From: Xanthocytophaga flava
Lineage (GTDB): Bacteria > Bacteroidota > Bacteroidia > Cytophagales > 172606-1
Assembly: GCF_030068545.1 (NCBI RefSeq)
Contig: NZ_JASJOR010000004.1
Coordinates: forward strand, 310,001-374,000
Direction of reading: 5' to 3'
DNA: 64,000 nucleotides
Positions 27,215-37,192 of the stretch are shown in pieces. The translations under genes were made by a program, and so were the position numbers. Each line of letters starts with the position of its first letter. The first letter of the stretch is position 1. The notes under the pieces were generated by a model. It saw nothing but the letters and a program-made list of their open reading frames with translations, searched no databases and was not told where the DNA came from.

Positions 27215-27661
27215 ATGATTGAAATTATCTTAAAAGAAGACATAGCGGGATTAGGCTATAAAAACGACCTGGTACAGGTTCGTCCCGGATATGCTCGCAA
27301 TTTCCTGATTCCAAAGGGATATGCAATTGTGGCTACCGAGTCAGCTAAAAAGATCCAGGCAGAAAATGTGAAACAAGTTGCTCACAAAGCTGAGAAACTT
27401 CGTAAAGATGCAGAAGAACTAGCAGCAAATATTGGTGATATCACACTTGAAATTGCAGCTAAAGTAGGTGAAAGTGGTAAAATCTTCGGAAAAGTAACTA
27501 CTACACAAATTTCTGATGCTCTACGTTCTAAAGGATTTGAAGTTGACAGAAAGAAAATCTCTTTGGATAGTGAAGTAAAATCAGTTGGTAACTATACAGC
27601 TACTCTTGATCTTCACAAAGAGGTAAAACATAAAATTAAATTTAATGTAATAGGAGACTAA
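27215..27661 (+). CDS. rplI: 50S ribosomal protein L9
   Basis: 148 residues, two-domain large-subunit protein that binds 23S rRNA at the base of the L1 stalk. The N-terminal domain shows EIILKEDIAGLGYKNDLVQV and RPGYARNFLIPKGYA; a long connecting helix rich in K, E and A (about 45-75) joins the C-terminal domain starting at DITLEIAAKVGESGKIFGKVT. 92 bp after rpsR, before a strong terminator. Confidence 0.97.
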   Translation: MIEIILKEDIAGLGYKNDLVQVRPGYARNFLIPKGYAIVATESAKKIQAENVKQVAHKAEKLRKDAEELAANIGDITLEIAAKVGESGKIFGKVTTTQISDALRSKGFEVDRKKISLDSEVKSVGNYTATLDLHKEVKHKIKFNVIGD

Positions 27662-27697
27662 TATAAAATAGAGTCTTTTAATACAAACTGTTATATG

Positions 27698-27728
27698 AAA
27701 AGCGTTTCGATATCGAAACGCTTTTTGT
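27698..27728 (+). terminator. Rho-independent terminator of the S6-S18-L9 operon
   Basis: A perfect 28-bp palindrome (27698-27725, half AAAAGCGTTTCGAT) running into a T-rich tail. Because it has no loop bases the hairpin must open its central A-T pairs. The sequence is symmetric, so it could stop transcription in both directions. Confidence 0.85.
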
Positions 27729-27763
27729 TTTATAGGCAATTCATATAATCAAAACTTGTCGAC

Positions 27764-28753
27764 ATGGAGTTTCGAACCAATATTTCGCCCCTCTCCTCTC
27801 CTTTTCGCCTCTCTCTGCAATCTTATGTGGTAACTATAGGTTCCTGCTTTGCAGATGTAATGGGAACTCGCTTATACCACAATAAATTAAAGGTGCTTGT
27901 CAACCCCTATGGTACGGTTTTCAATCCCATCTCACTAGCCCAGTTGCTAGAATTGTCATTAAACCAACAAACCATAAATCCTGACAGATTCGTGCAGGTA
28001 CAGGATTATTGGTACCATTATGATTTTCACTCCCGTCTGAGTGCATCTACACAAGAGGAATTAACAACAAAGCTTGAAAATGCCATTCAACAGACGTCTT
28101 CATTTTTAAAAAAAGCAGATTTTCTGATCCTTACTTTAGGCACTTCCATTATCTATCAACTTATCAGTGATCAGCAAGTAGTAAATAACTGCCATAAGGT
28201 ATCAGGTCAGAATATATTCACCAAACGAATGTTGTCAGAAACAGAAATTCTGTCTGCATTGGAAAATGCATTCTCCAAATTAGTAGTAAACAATCCAAAT
28301 CTGAAGATAATTTTGACCGTTAGCCCGGTTCGCCATATCAAGGATACACTTATACTCAATAGCGCCAGTAAATCTCTGTTACGGGTTGTGTGCCATCATC
28401 TGATAGAACGATTTTCGAATATCAGCTATTTTCCAGCCTATGAAATCATGATGGATGATTTACGAGACTATCGTTTCTATAAAGCAGATATGATCCATCC
28501 TTCCGAAGTGGCAGAAGAGTATATATGGCAGCTTTTTATAAACACGTATATAGACAAGTCTATGCTTCATTTTTTACAGGAATGGGCAAAAATCACTCAG
28601 GCTTTATCACATCGTCCGATGAGAGAACAGTCAGAATCTTACAGGCAATTCTTACTCAATACAGAAGAAAAAATACGCAAATGGGAATCTGAAACAGATG
28701 TATCAGAAGAATTAAATGAGATAAGTAACCGGATTAAAAAACTTACCGTTTAA
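27764..28753 (+). CDS. GSCFA domain protein (SGNH-hydrolase-like)
   Basis: 329 residues. The signature IGSCFADVMG that names the GSCFA domain is at about residues 26-35, where the serine would be the nucleophile of an SGNH/GDSL-type esterase fold. VNPYGTVFNPISL, LILTLGTSIIYQL, ILTVSPVRHIKD and the late DMIHPSEVAEEYIW, whose Asp and His complete a likely triad, fit the same fold. The substrate is unknown; relatives deacetylate glycans or cleave lipids. No signal peptide, so probably cytoplasmic. About 100 bp after the ribosomal operon terminator. Confidence 0.88.
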   Translation: MEFRTNISPLSSPFRLSLQSYVVTIGSCFADVMGTRLYHNKLKVLVNPYGTVFNPISLAQLLELSLNQQTINPDRFVQVQDYWYHYDFHSRLSASTQEELTTKLENAIQQTSSFLKKADFLILTLGTSIIYQLISDQQVVNNCHKVSGQNIFTKRMLSETEILSALENAFSKLVVNNPNLKIILTVSPVRHIKDTLILNSASKSLLRVVCHHLIERFSNISYFPAYEIMMDDLRDYRFYKADMIHPSEVAEEYIWQLFINTYIDKSMLHFLQEWAKITQALSHRPMREQSESYRQFLLNTEEKIRKWESETDVSEELNEISNRIKKLTV

Positions 28754-29034
28754 AAACAAGCAAGTTTTTACTATCTTTTGCCGTTATTTCTGGTTTTATT
28801 TCTATTCCTTGGTTCAGGCTTACATGAAAAGTATGCTCTTTCAAATTAGCTCTCTGACTAGAAAAACTATATACAACTAAAAATCAACAAATTAACAGAT
28901 CAAAGAACTATCATTTTACAAGTAATTTCTTACATACGTTTACTATTTTATAAAAAAAGGTATTTATGCGTATAGGACCTATGTACGCTACTCATACATT
29001 TTTCGTTATCTATATGTACAATTCTTCTGTTTCA

Positions 29035-29919
29035 ATGAAATATCTACTACTTTTTTCTTGCTGGTGCATAGGGATGCTAAGCCCTATCTGTCTGAACGCT
29101 CAAACCAAAAAAAGTGGCTATTTTCAGAACAAGCAATTTGGCTCAAACATAGATCGCTCCCTGAAATTCACCATAGGTGGTGGTATTACTTCCTATTCAG
29201 GAGATTTAAACGATGTGGGAGAACGGGTTAACACTATCTTCAGTGGAGGAATATTGTATAAATTTGCGCCTCACCTTAGCCTTAAAACAGAATTCAGTTT
29301 TTATCAGCTTTCAGGGACAGACGTTGGAGGCAAAAACTGGCAAAGGAATCTTTCTTTTCAATCCCGAAATTTTGAAGGATATGCCGGACTGATGTATGAA
29401 TTATTTGATGTAGAAAATCCTATGCGCGGTCAGGGCCTGATTGTCAATCCGTATGTATGGGCAGGATTAGGTTTTACCACTGTGAATCCTTATACTAATT
29501 TGAACAATACTACCTATTACTTAAGGCGCTTTAAGACCGAAGATGTATCTTATAGTGGAGCCGCAGCAGTAATTCCTTTTGGTATGGGTGTACGATTCGA
29601 AATAAGCCGTCGGGTTGGACTTAGTCTGGAAGGCGCCTATCGGTTTACATTCTCAGATTATCTGGATGATGTAAGTACTACCTATGTAGGAAGTGCCAAT
29701 ATAACCGACAATATTAGGGCACAACTGGCAGATAGAGGTCCTGAAGTTAATCAGCCTTTTCGGGAAGCAGGTGCCCAACGCGGAAACCCAAATCGTAAAG
29801 ATGGCTATGCTACATTAATGATCAAGTTCGAATATCTAATCTGGCCATTTAACAAATATGGTAAGCCAGAATGTCCAACATCCATTAAATTTACACGTAA
29901 GCCTGTCATCAAACGATAG
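29035..29919 (+). CDS. Outer-membrane beta-barrel protein (DUF6089-like)
   Basis: 294 residues from ATG 29035, which starts a signal peptide MKYLLLFSCW to LNAQ; the frame is open to 28966 but the added part is not signal-like. After a basic stretch comes IDRSLKFTIGGGITSYSGDLND, the early G.G.S.Y.GDL pattern of DUF6089-type barrels, then alternating strands (LKTEFSFYQLSG, YVWAGLGFTTV, GVRFEISRRVGLSLEGAYRFTF). The end TLMIKFEYLIWPFNKYG and a basic tail are unusual for a barrel terminus. Function unknown. Confidence 0.78.
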   Translation: MKYLLLFSCWCIGMLSPICLNAQTKKSGYFQNKQFGSNIDRSLKFTIGGGITSYSGDLNDVGERVNTIFSGGILYKFAPHLSLKTEFSFYQLSGTDVGGKNWQRNLSFQSRNFEGYAGLMYELFDVENPMRGQGLIVNPYVWAGLGFTTVNPYTNLNNTTYYLRRFKTEDVSYSGAAAVIPFGMGVRFEISRRVGLSLEGAYRFTFSDYLDDVSTTYVGSANITDNIRAQLADRGPEVNQPFREAGAQRGNPNRKDGYATLMIKFEYLIWPFNKYGKPECPTSIKFTRKPVIKR

Positions 29920-29949
29920 GCATCTCACAAATCAGTAGAGGAACAATCT

Positions 29950-31824
29950 TTATACTTTGGGTAAGCTTACAATAAACGTTGTTCCTTTGTTGATTTCGCT
30001 TTGTACAGTAATCTCTCCATTCAAAGCATTTACCTGAGTTTTGATCAAATACAATCCTAGTCCCTTCCCTTCAATTTCTATGTGGAAGCGCTTATGCATT
30101 CCAAATATACTGTCCTGATAGGTGGCAAGATCAATTCCCAAGCCATTATCTTCAAACGAAATAAAAACAGAATTTCCGTCTGTATATGACTTTATCTTCA
30201 AACATAGTCTCCTTTCTGTTGATCTGAATTTAAAAGCGTTGGAGATCATGTTATAAAAGATACTATGGATGTAACTTCTTACAGAGAAGATAGTAGGGAC
30301 CTCGTCAAAAAATGTTTCCATATAGTGATCGACATCTTTTCGTACTGGAATAATAAGTCCACACACATCCTGGCATAAATCCTCCAATACTATTACTTCT
30401 TTGATACGGCTTACAGGCTTATGGTATTCCAGAATCGTATTTAAGTCCCGGATAACAGTATCCAGTTTCACAAGGGTAGATTTAATATGATGCACAATCT
30501 CTTTGTTTACAACCTCACTTACTTCATCATCCTGCAAAAGGTTCATCAGTCCCAATAATGTTGCTACTGGTCCACGAATGTTATGAGATGTGATATATCC
30601 AAACTGTTGTAGCTGTTCGTTCTGACGGATTAACTCCCGATTTAAACGACGTTCCTGTTCCTGTGCTTCTACTCTTATTGTTATATCCCGAATAATTACG
30701 GTATAATATCTATTCTGCGCCACAGTTACCTGTGAGATAGAAGCTTCAATAGGAAATTCTTTTCCACTGGCATTAAGACCATACAATACATCTGATTCAG
30801 ACCCCATTAAACGTGTTGTTTTTTTAGACTCCCCAAATTGCCAGATAAAATCAGCATGTCTGCTCCGATAACGTACTGGAATCAATACATCAATCGCCTG
30901 ATCCAATAAGGTATTTGCACTATAACCAAACATTTTTTCTCCTGCCTCATTGATCATTACAATCTTCTGATGATTATCTATAGTAATAATAGCATCCATA
31001 GCAGAATGGATAATCCCTTCCAGTCTTGACTGGAACTCTTTTGCCTCTGCTTCAGCTTTAATACGAGTAGTAATATCCAGAAGGCTCACGGCAATTCTTG
31101 TAATTCTTTCCTGTTCATCATATACAGGCGAATAGCGTATTTGAAACCAACGTTCTTTTTGATTGGCCAACTTCATTAATCGTTCCTCAGTAACCATCTC
31201 TCCCTGTAAACAGAGCAAGATGTTTCGCTTAAATGGAGTATGCAGTTCTTCAGGTATATACTTGAGCATGGAGTCACCGATTTGAGGCTCTTTATCCAGC
31301 AGATGAAATGTACTCGTCCGGGCCATTGTATTCAGACGTTGAATGCTGTATGAAGAATCTAACAGATAGATTGCCTGAATACTACTATTGAAGTAGGCTT
31401 CCAACTGAGCCTTTGCATCAATTATTTCTTTATCAGCCTGCCGCTTTTGTCTTCTGTTTTCAGCTTCCCGGATAGCCCGCTCTATGGCAGGGGCTAATCG
31501 TGTCAGGTTGTCTTTCATCAGATAATCATCTGCACCGGCATGCATCGCCTCTACAGCGGTCTCTTCCCCTATATTGCCTGAAACGATAATAATAGGGATA
31601 TCTTTCTCTGATTGTTTTACTGTCTCTATTACATTGATTCCGGTAAAATCGGGTAGATTATAATCGGATATGATAATATCCCACTCTTCCTGCTCTAACA
31701 ATGAAGAAAGAGCGGGCATGGTATCAACTGTCACATATGAAAATGGAAGAAGAGCTTTATTCAAATGCCGGATCAGGATTCTCTCATCCAGCTCCGAATC
31801 TTCTATTAGTAAGAGACGCAACAT
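29950..31824 (-). CDS. Receiver-PAS-PAS histidine kinase
   Basis: 624 residues, cytoplasmic. An N-terminal response-regulator receiver domain (about 1-118) has the acidic pair in LLIEDSE, phospho-acceptor Asp54 in IISDYNLPDF, and the lysine in YLMKDN. Two PAS domains follow (about 138-255 and 265-385, the latter with AIITIDNHQKIVMINEAGEKMFGY). The dimerisation/phospho-acceptor region has QQFGYITSHNIRGPVATLLGL with His414, and the ATPase domain shows the N box MISNAFKF and the G boxes DNGLGIDL and GKGLGLYLI. With its N-terminal receiver it can receive phosphate from another kinase, very likely the 1499-residue kinase encoded 50 bp upstream. Third gene of the RsbQ-kinase operon. No output DNA-binding domain. 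Confidence 0.92.
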   Translation of the reverse strand: MLRLLLIEDSELDERILIRHLNKALLPFSYVTVDTMPALSSLLEQEEWDIIISDYNLPDFTGINVIETVKQSEKDIPIIIVSGNIGEETAVEAMHAGADDYLMKDNLTRLAPAIERAIREAENRRQKRQADKEIIDAKAQLEAYFNSSIQAIYLLDSSYSIQRLNTMARTSTFHLLDKEPQIGDSMLKYIPEELHTPFKRNILLCLQGEMVTEERLMKLANQKERWFQIRYSPVYDEQERITRIAVSLLDITTRIKAEAEAKEFQSRLEGIIHSAMDAIITIDNHQKIVMINEAGEKMFGYSANTLLDQAIDVLIPVRYRSRHADFIWQFGESKKTTRLMGSESDVLYGLNASGKEFPIEASISQVTVAQNRYYTVIIRDITIRVEAQEQERRLNRELIRQNEQLQQFGYITSHNIRGPVATLLGLMNLLQDDEVSEVVNKEIVHHIKSTLVKLDTVIRDLNTILEYHKPVSRIKEVIVLEDLCQDVCGLIIPVRKDVDHYMETFFDEVPTIFSVRSYIHSIFYNMISNAFKFRSTERRLCLKIKSYTDGNSVFISFEDNGLGIDLATYQDSIFGMHKRFHIEIEGKGLGLYLIKTQVNALNGEITVQSEINKGTTFIVSLPKV

Positions 31825-31874
31825 AATCCTATTTTTTTCAGACCCAAAACCTTTTTATTACTTCAGCTCTATGG

Positions 31875-34800
31875 TTAAAATATTTCCCATAATGTGAAAA
31901 AGAAGGTAGCTCCCTTATCAGGAACTGCTTCAGTCCAGATATGTCCTCCATGTTTTGCGATAATACGTTGTACAGTGGCCAATCCAACTCCTGTTCCTTC
32001 AAAATCTCGTTTGGAGTGCAAACGCTGAAAAGGCTGGAATAATTTATCAGCATACTTCATATCAAAGCCAACCCCATTATCTTTGATATAATATATAGGG
32101 GTTTCACTTTCTGTTATTTTACCCAACTCGATAACTGTTTCTTCTCTCTTGCCTGTATATTTCCAGGCATTGCTCAGTAAATTCTGCAATGCAATACCGA
32201 GGAGTTTCTCATCTCCCATCACTATCAGATCATCTGAAATGTGAGTGACAACTTTGCGTCTGGGACTCTCCTTCTGTAAGTCTTTCAATATTGAATAAGC
32301 AATTGTACTTAGATCAACAGTTTCTTTGTTGACTTCTGATTTAGTTACCTTGGCTAATTTCATCAGATCTTCTATCAACTGCCCCATTTTCTGGGTAGCA
32401 CTACGAATAGTATTCAAATATTCAACACCTTCACTATCCAGCTTCTCAGCATAATCTTCCTGTAAGGCTCTGCTAAAACCATCAATGCTCCGTAATGGAA
32501 TGCGAAGATCGTGAGAGACAGAATATGAAAATGCTTCTAATTCCTTATTAGCTGCGATGAGCTGCACTGTCCGCTCTTTAACTTTTTGTTCAAGTTCTTC
32601 GTTTAGCTGCTCTATTTTTAACTCATATTGTTTCTTTTGGGTAATATCCATAATGATACCTGTTGCCCGTATAGGCTTTCCATTCTCATCACGAACTATT
32701 ACTTTTCCCATATCATAAATCCACTTCCATGTGCCAGACTTAGTTAGAAGTCTAAGTTCTGCTTGGTAGTGAGAGGTTCTATTTTTCAAATGTCTGTCCA
32801 TTATGTCTGTTACAGATTCCAGATCCTCCGGATGAATAAGATCTATCCAGCTCTCAATTCGCTGCACAAGTTCTCCCCGTTTATATCCCAGTATTTCCAG
32901 CCACTGATCATTATAATCTATATCTCCTGTCTCTATATTCCAGTCCCATAAACCAAGCTCTCCACTTCGTAAGGCTAGTTCAAGCTGTTGTTTATCCTCT
33001 TCAAGTTTTTTGGTAAGCTGCATGCGTTCTGTAATATCTCTGGCAAGAACAGAAACTCCTGATCGGGTAGGATAGAAATACATCCGGTGGTAGTAATGTT
33101 GTCCCTGATGCCATATTTCATTGGTAAAGATCTGAGGGCTTTTGGTATTTAAAGCTTCGAGTATCTTTTCTTCTATAGGTGAGCCTTTTAATCCGGTTAA
33201 TATGTCATATACATTTTTACCTATTACTTGTTCAGATGATCGTCCTGTAAATTTTTCGCTGGCCCGGTTATAATATGTATATCGTAGATCTTTGTCCAAA
33301 GAGAAAAATATATCAGTAATACTATCTGCCAGATCCCGATAATTTTGCTCAGCCTGGTACAACTTGGATACATCTCTGGAAATAACCAATACTCCACCTC
33401 TTATGGAGGGATACACATAAATATGAACTCGCCTTTCCTCATTTCTGTAATACTCAACATCGTCTAGCTCTGTAGAGACTCCTGTTTCCATTACCTGCTT
33501 GTATACATTCACACGATCTTTAGCTATTTCCAGATGGTCTGAGCTTAGTTGTCCCTGCAATACGTCTTCCAGTGTTCGCCCCTTCACCTCAGCCAACCGG
33601 AAGCCTGCATATTCTTCAGCTATAGCATTCATATACTGATAACGAAGTTCTTTATCCAGTAATAAAATAGAATCCGTTATACTCTCACCTAACTCATGAT
33701 AATTTTTCTCTGCTTCAATTCTGGCAGTTATATTTCGTGTAATTGCCAAAACACCTTTCTGTTGAGTTGGATAGACAGCAATTTCCAGATAAGTAAGTCT
33801 TTCGTCTCGTATTACAGTTGTGGAAACTACCTCTTGTATTCCGGTTTTCATTACTCTTTGATATGTATCAAACCGATCTCTGTACTGATTGTAGTACTCC
33901 TCTCCAAGTGCTTCGAGAGGTGTCTTCCCTAAAATATTCTTCAGAAGTTTTCCAGTACTTCTTTCGGTGGCTTTGTTCCAATAGATATATCTAAAGTCTT
34001 GGTCCAACATAACAATAGGTTCTGTAATGCTCTCAGCCAAATCTTTAAAACGAAACTCGGCCATTACCTCTTCTGTCACATTCTGTATAATAGCAAAAGC
34101 ACCTTTGGTAGTGGTAGGATAAAGATTTATTACCAGATATACCCATTGACTTTTATATTGAAAGGTAGTAGTTGAGTTGGAAGAAGTGCCTGTATCAATA
34201 ACTTTTTGTACATGAAACTCTATAGCCTGACTCATTTCATCATCAAAAAGCTCATGTGATTTTTTACCAAGTATATACTTCCGATCCAGACCTGCATTCA
34301 GTTCAGCGGCTTTGTTTACATAGACGTAACGCAATTCCTGATCAAACACAACAAATATCTCACGCATGTTCTCTGTAAGATCCATATATTTCTGCTCACT
34401 GAGCTCTAACTTTTCAGCAGCCAGACGTTGAATCTCTAATGTCGCGGATTTCATCTGTTCTGTGAGTATCAGCAGTTCTTCGTTTGTAGATGTTAATTCT
34501 TCATTGGCAGCTATTAATTCTTCATTGAGTGTCTCCATCTCACTATGTTTTGCTTCCAAGGCATAAATAGCATCCTGCAACGTATTTTCTGTGTCTTTCA
34601 GATAAGTAATATCCTGTGTAGTTCCGATAAACTGATCTGGCATACCGTCTACACTGCGACGGAAAACAGTCTGTCTAATCAACAAATAATGATATGTACC
34701 CTTATGATATTTGATACGTACTTCCGTTTTGCAAATCTCATTATCCAGTGCATGCTGACATTCCTCAAAAAATTTCAGGTATTCATGAAAATCATCCGGA

Positions 34801-36374
34801 TGAATGACAAAATCAGATCGTTTAGGATCTGGATACAATTCAACCATAAACTCTGCCATATCTTCTCTGCTCATGTAAATAGTCTGTCGGGAGGCCAGAT
34901 CGAGAATATAGATAGTACTGGGAGTAGTGGAAATAATCTGTTCTACAAATGTTTTTTGTTCCAACAAATGTATATGTGATGTATGAAGCTTTTCATTTGT
35001 GGTTAACATCTCTTCATTAAGTACACTCAGCTCTTTCTGATGCTGTTTTAATGAAGCAACTGTTTCCATTAATTCTAATTCAGTCTTTTTCAACTGGGTG
35101 ATATCTTCAACAATCACCAATACCTGTTCCGGAATGCTATCCTGTCTCCGCTGAAAAACTACTCCATTCATTCTCATAAAAGCATACTGATTATCTTCCT
35201 GTATGATCCTATAATGAAGAATACGAACTTCATGATCTTTTGCTGTTACAAAATCGTAGAAATACTGAGTATATTGAGCATAGTCATCAGGAGGTAATAT
35301 ATCAGCTGTTACTGGTACATCAACCGGTCTGTTTGAATAAATAGTAACAAGTGTTCTTACATCAATTACGGCTACTTTATGTGGAATGGTTATATTAATG
35401 AGTTCTACAAACCGATTCTGTACGGCAAGCTTTTCGTTGGAGATTGTCAGACTTTGATTCAGTATGTGTAATTGCTCTTGTAACTGGATCTCAGGAGTCA
35501 AGTCATCAAATAACCAAAGTTTACCATTCAGCAAATCTCCATTCATTGGAATACAGGAAACTTTCAGGACTAGGGAAACCGGGCTATCATATTTCCAAAA
35601 CCAATCTTTTATAACAGATTGTGAAAAAACTTTTACAGCCTGTCCTAAAATCTCATCCTGGTTAACAGCTTTCATCCGAAGTTTGTACATACAATTAGAA
35701 ACCTGTTCAGCAGGATGTTCACCGGGAGCGATATCTAACCATTTGGATGCAGCCTCATTCACATAAGTAGTAGGTGAATTATCATTTATAAACAGACATC
35801 CTTGAGACATGTGTCTGGTTAATTCATAAAACTGTGTTAATTGCCCTTCAAAGCTACGTTTTTGATAGAACGCTTCCAGTATTTCACACAAATGAACCTG
35901 ACAACAATTCAGGAATAACCGAAAAAAATCATCTACATGAACCATACTCTTCCATGTAAGCATAACCACCCCATCAAAATTAGATCTGTGAACAGGAATT
36001 AACACAATAAATTGTATGTCTGCACCTGTTATACTTTCCAGACTTTTTAAGAGAGTAGGATCTTCGACTAGTAAAGGTTCTGATTCATTGCTACCCAACA
36101 AGGATTTATAAATTTGTGATCTAAAACTGTAGGTCTTCTCTATTGGTGGTTGAGCTAAGATAATCTGGGCAGTCAGACTATCTGCTGCCTTTACAAGTAC
36201 TAAAGAATCGGCGGTTGCTGACTCTTTGATAAGAGACAAAACCAGATTTATCCGCTCCAAACCATTTACACTCTTATCAATGTTTTGTAAACCAGAAAGA
36301 AATACATACATCTTTTCAAGCCACTTCGATAAATCTTCATATCCCGGCAATTTAGATCGATCCATTATTTTCAT
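31875..36374 (-). CDS. Multi-PAS sensor histidine kinase, 1499 residues
   Basis: Very large soluble kinase without clear membrane helices. An N-terminal GAF-like domain (about 40-175) is followed by about eight PAS-type domains: about 190-300, 325-435, 475-605, a coiled-coil linker rich in E, L and N (610-660), then four related PAS repeats (about 665-780, 785-900, 905-1020, 1025-1135) each starting with a segment like LAESITEPIVMLDQDFRYIY, and a final PAS_3-type domain (1140-1262, LWDWNIETGDIDYNDQW). The kinase core has AFSYSVSHDLRIPLRSIDGF (phosphorylated His about 1290), the N box LLSNAWKY and the G box GTGVGLATVQRI. The four similar PAS repeats arose by internal duplication. It starts 5 bp after the RsbQ-like gene and is followed 50 bp later by the receiver-kinase; the three form an operon. 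Ligands are unknown. Confidence 0.92.
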   Translation of the reverse strand: MKIMDRSKLPGYEDLSKWLEKMYVFLSGLQNIDKSVNGLERINLVLSLIKESATADSLVLVKAADSLTAQIILAQPPIEKTYSFRSQIYKSLLGSNESEPLLVEDPTLLKSLESITGADIQFIVLIPVHRSNFDGVVMLTWKSMVHVDDFFRLFLNCCQVHLCEILEAFYQKRSFEGQLTQFYELTRHMSQGCLFINDNSPTTYVNEAASKWLDIAPGEHPAEQVSNCMYKLRMKAVNQDEILGQAVKVFSQSVIKDWFWKYDSPVSLVLKVSCIPMNGDLLNGKLWLFDDLTPEIQLQEQLHILNQSLTISNEKLAVQNRFVELINITIPHKVAVIDVRTLVTIYSNRPVDVPVTADILPPDDYAQYTQYFYDFVTAKDHEVRILHYRIIQEDNQYAFMRMNGVVFQRRQDSIPEQVLVIVEDITQLKKTELELMETVASLKQHQKELSVLNEEMLTTNEKLHTSHIHLLEQKTFVEQIISTTPSTIYILDLASRQTIYMSREDMAEFMVELYPDPKRSDFVIHPDDFHEYLKFFEECQHALDNEICKTEVRIKYHKGTYHYLLIRQTVFRRSVDGMPDQFIGTTQDITYLKDTENTLQDAIYALEAKHSEMETLNEELIAANEELTSTNEELLILTEQMKSATLEIQRLAAEKLELSEQKYMDLTENMREIFVVFDQELRYVYVNKAAELNAGLDRKYILGKKSHELFDDEMSQAIEFHVQKVIDTGTSSNSTTTFQYKSQWVYLVINLYPTTTKGAFAIIQNVTEEVMAEFRFKDLAESITEPIVMLDQDFRYIYWNKATERSTGKLLKNILGKTPLEALGEEYYNQYRDRFDTYQRVMKTGIQEVVSTTVIRDERLTYLEIAVYPTQQKGVLAITRNITARIEAEKNYHELGESITDSILLLDKELRYQYMNAIAEEYAGFRLAEVKGRTLEDVLQGQLSSDHLEIAKDRVNVYKQVMETGVSTELDDVEYYRNEERRVHIYVYPSIRGGVLVISRDVSKLYQAEQNYRDLADSITDIFFSLDKDLRYTYYNRASEKFTGRSSEQVIGKNVYDILTGLKGSPIEEKILEALNTKSPQIFTNEIWHQGQHYYHRMYFYPTRSGVSVLARDITERMQLTKKLEEDKQQLELALRSGELGLWDWNIETGDIDYNDQWLEILGYKRGELVQRIESWIDLIHPEDLESVTDIMDRHLKNRTSHYQAELRLLTKSGTWKWIYDMGKVIVRDENGKPIRATGIIMDITQKKQYELKIEQLNEELEQKVKERTVQLIAANKELEAFSYSVSHDLRIPLRSIDGFSRALQEDYAEKLDSEGVEYLNTIRSATQKMGQLIEDLMKLAKVTKSEVNKETVDLSTIAYSILKDLQKESPRRKVVTHISDDLIVMGDEKLLGIALQNLLSNAWKYTGKREETVIELGKITESETPIYYIKDNGVGFDMKYADKLFQPFQRLHSKRDFEGTGVGLATVQRIIAKHGGHIWTEAVPDKGATFFFTLWEIF

Positions 36375-36379
36375 GTATT

Positions 36380-37192
36380 TTATAAAAAAGTACCTATTGC
36401 CTGTATTACTTCCTCCGGAGCAGACATATGTGGAAAATGTCCTGTTGCATTTATATACAACAAATTACTTTCTCGAATACTAGCATTTAAATAGGCTCCT
36501 ACCTGATGAGGGACAGCAATATCTTCATGAGCATGAATAAGCAGTACAGGCTTTTGTACAGCAGGTAAATCTTTTCGATGATCAGATTGAAAAATAGTTC
36601 TGGAGACACTCAATGCAATATCAGGACGGATTTCTCCTAATGTCCTGGCAAATTCATTCCCCAATCCAGGTCGATGAGGCACATTCATTGCCAATGGAGC
36701 AAATCCACTTACCCATGTAAAGTAGTTTTGTTGCATGTTATCATACAGTTGATCCAAGTCTGCCTGTTCGAAACCTCCTATATAACCAGAATCACTATCA
36801 TTCAGATATCTGGGAGAAGAACTCAGACATACCAGCTTCGAAAAGAAATGAGGAGATTGAATAGATGCTAATAATCCCAGCATTCCACTTACAGAATGGC
36901 CTATCAGAGTCACATCTCTCAACGAAAGATCTGAGCAAATTTGTAACAAGTCTCCTACATAGCTATGTAAAGAATTATATAGAAGAGGGCTGTATAAAGC
37001 TGGATCTACCTTACCTGATCCTGCATTATCAAACAAAACAAGGCGGTATTTATCCCCGAAAGCATCTTTCACAAAACGCCATGCGGACTGGTCTGTACCG
37101 AAACCGTGAGCAAAAACGATAGTGGGTTTACTCGATTCTCCTAAAACGGAAACATTGTGCTGAACCAAAAAATTAGATGTAGTAACAGACAT
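36380..37192 (-). CDS. RsbQ-like alpha/beta hydrolase
   Basis: 270 residues. Shows strong similarity over its whole length to Bacillus subtilis RsbQ, the hydrolase needed with the PAS-containing phosphatase RsbP for energy-stress signalling, and to the plant KAI2/D14 receptor group. Visible: FAHGFGTDQSAW (oxyanion side), FDNAGSG, nucleophile Ser100 in IGHSVSG, LVCLSSSPRYLND, the lid region YFTWVSGFAPLAMN, Asp224 in HEDIAVP and His252 in GHFPHMS. No signal peptide, so cytoplasmic. The stop codon is 5 bp before the start of the 1499-residue PAS kinase, so synthesis of the two is probably coupled. The likely role, by analogy, is to make or deliver a hydrophobic ligand to a PAS domain. The ligand is not known even for RsbQ. 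Confidence 0.9.
   Translation of the reverse strand: MSVTTSNFLVQHNVSVLGESSKPTIVFAHGFGTDQSAWRFVKDAFGDKYRLVLFDNAGSGKVDPALYSPLLYNSLHSYVGDLLQICSDLSLRDVTLIGHSVSGMLGLLASIQSPHFFSKLVCLSSSPRYLNDSDSGYIGGFEQADLDQLYDNMQQNYFTWVSGFAPLAMNVPHRPGLGNEFARTLGEIRPDIALSVSRTIFQSDHRKDLPAVQKPVLLIHAHEDIAVPHQVGAYLNASIRESNLLYINATGHFPHMSAPEEVIQAIGTFL

Noticed and set aside
34545..34979. 144-residue reading frame opposite the multi-PAS kinase gene
   Set aside because: Antisense to strongly conserved PAS-coding sequence; translation looks random.
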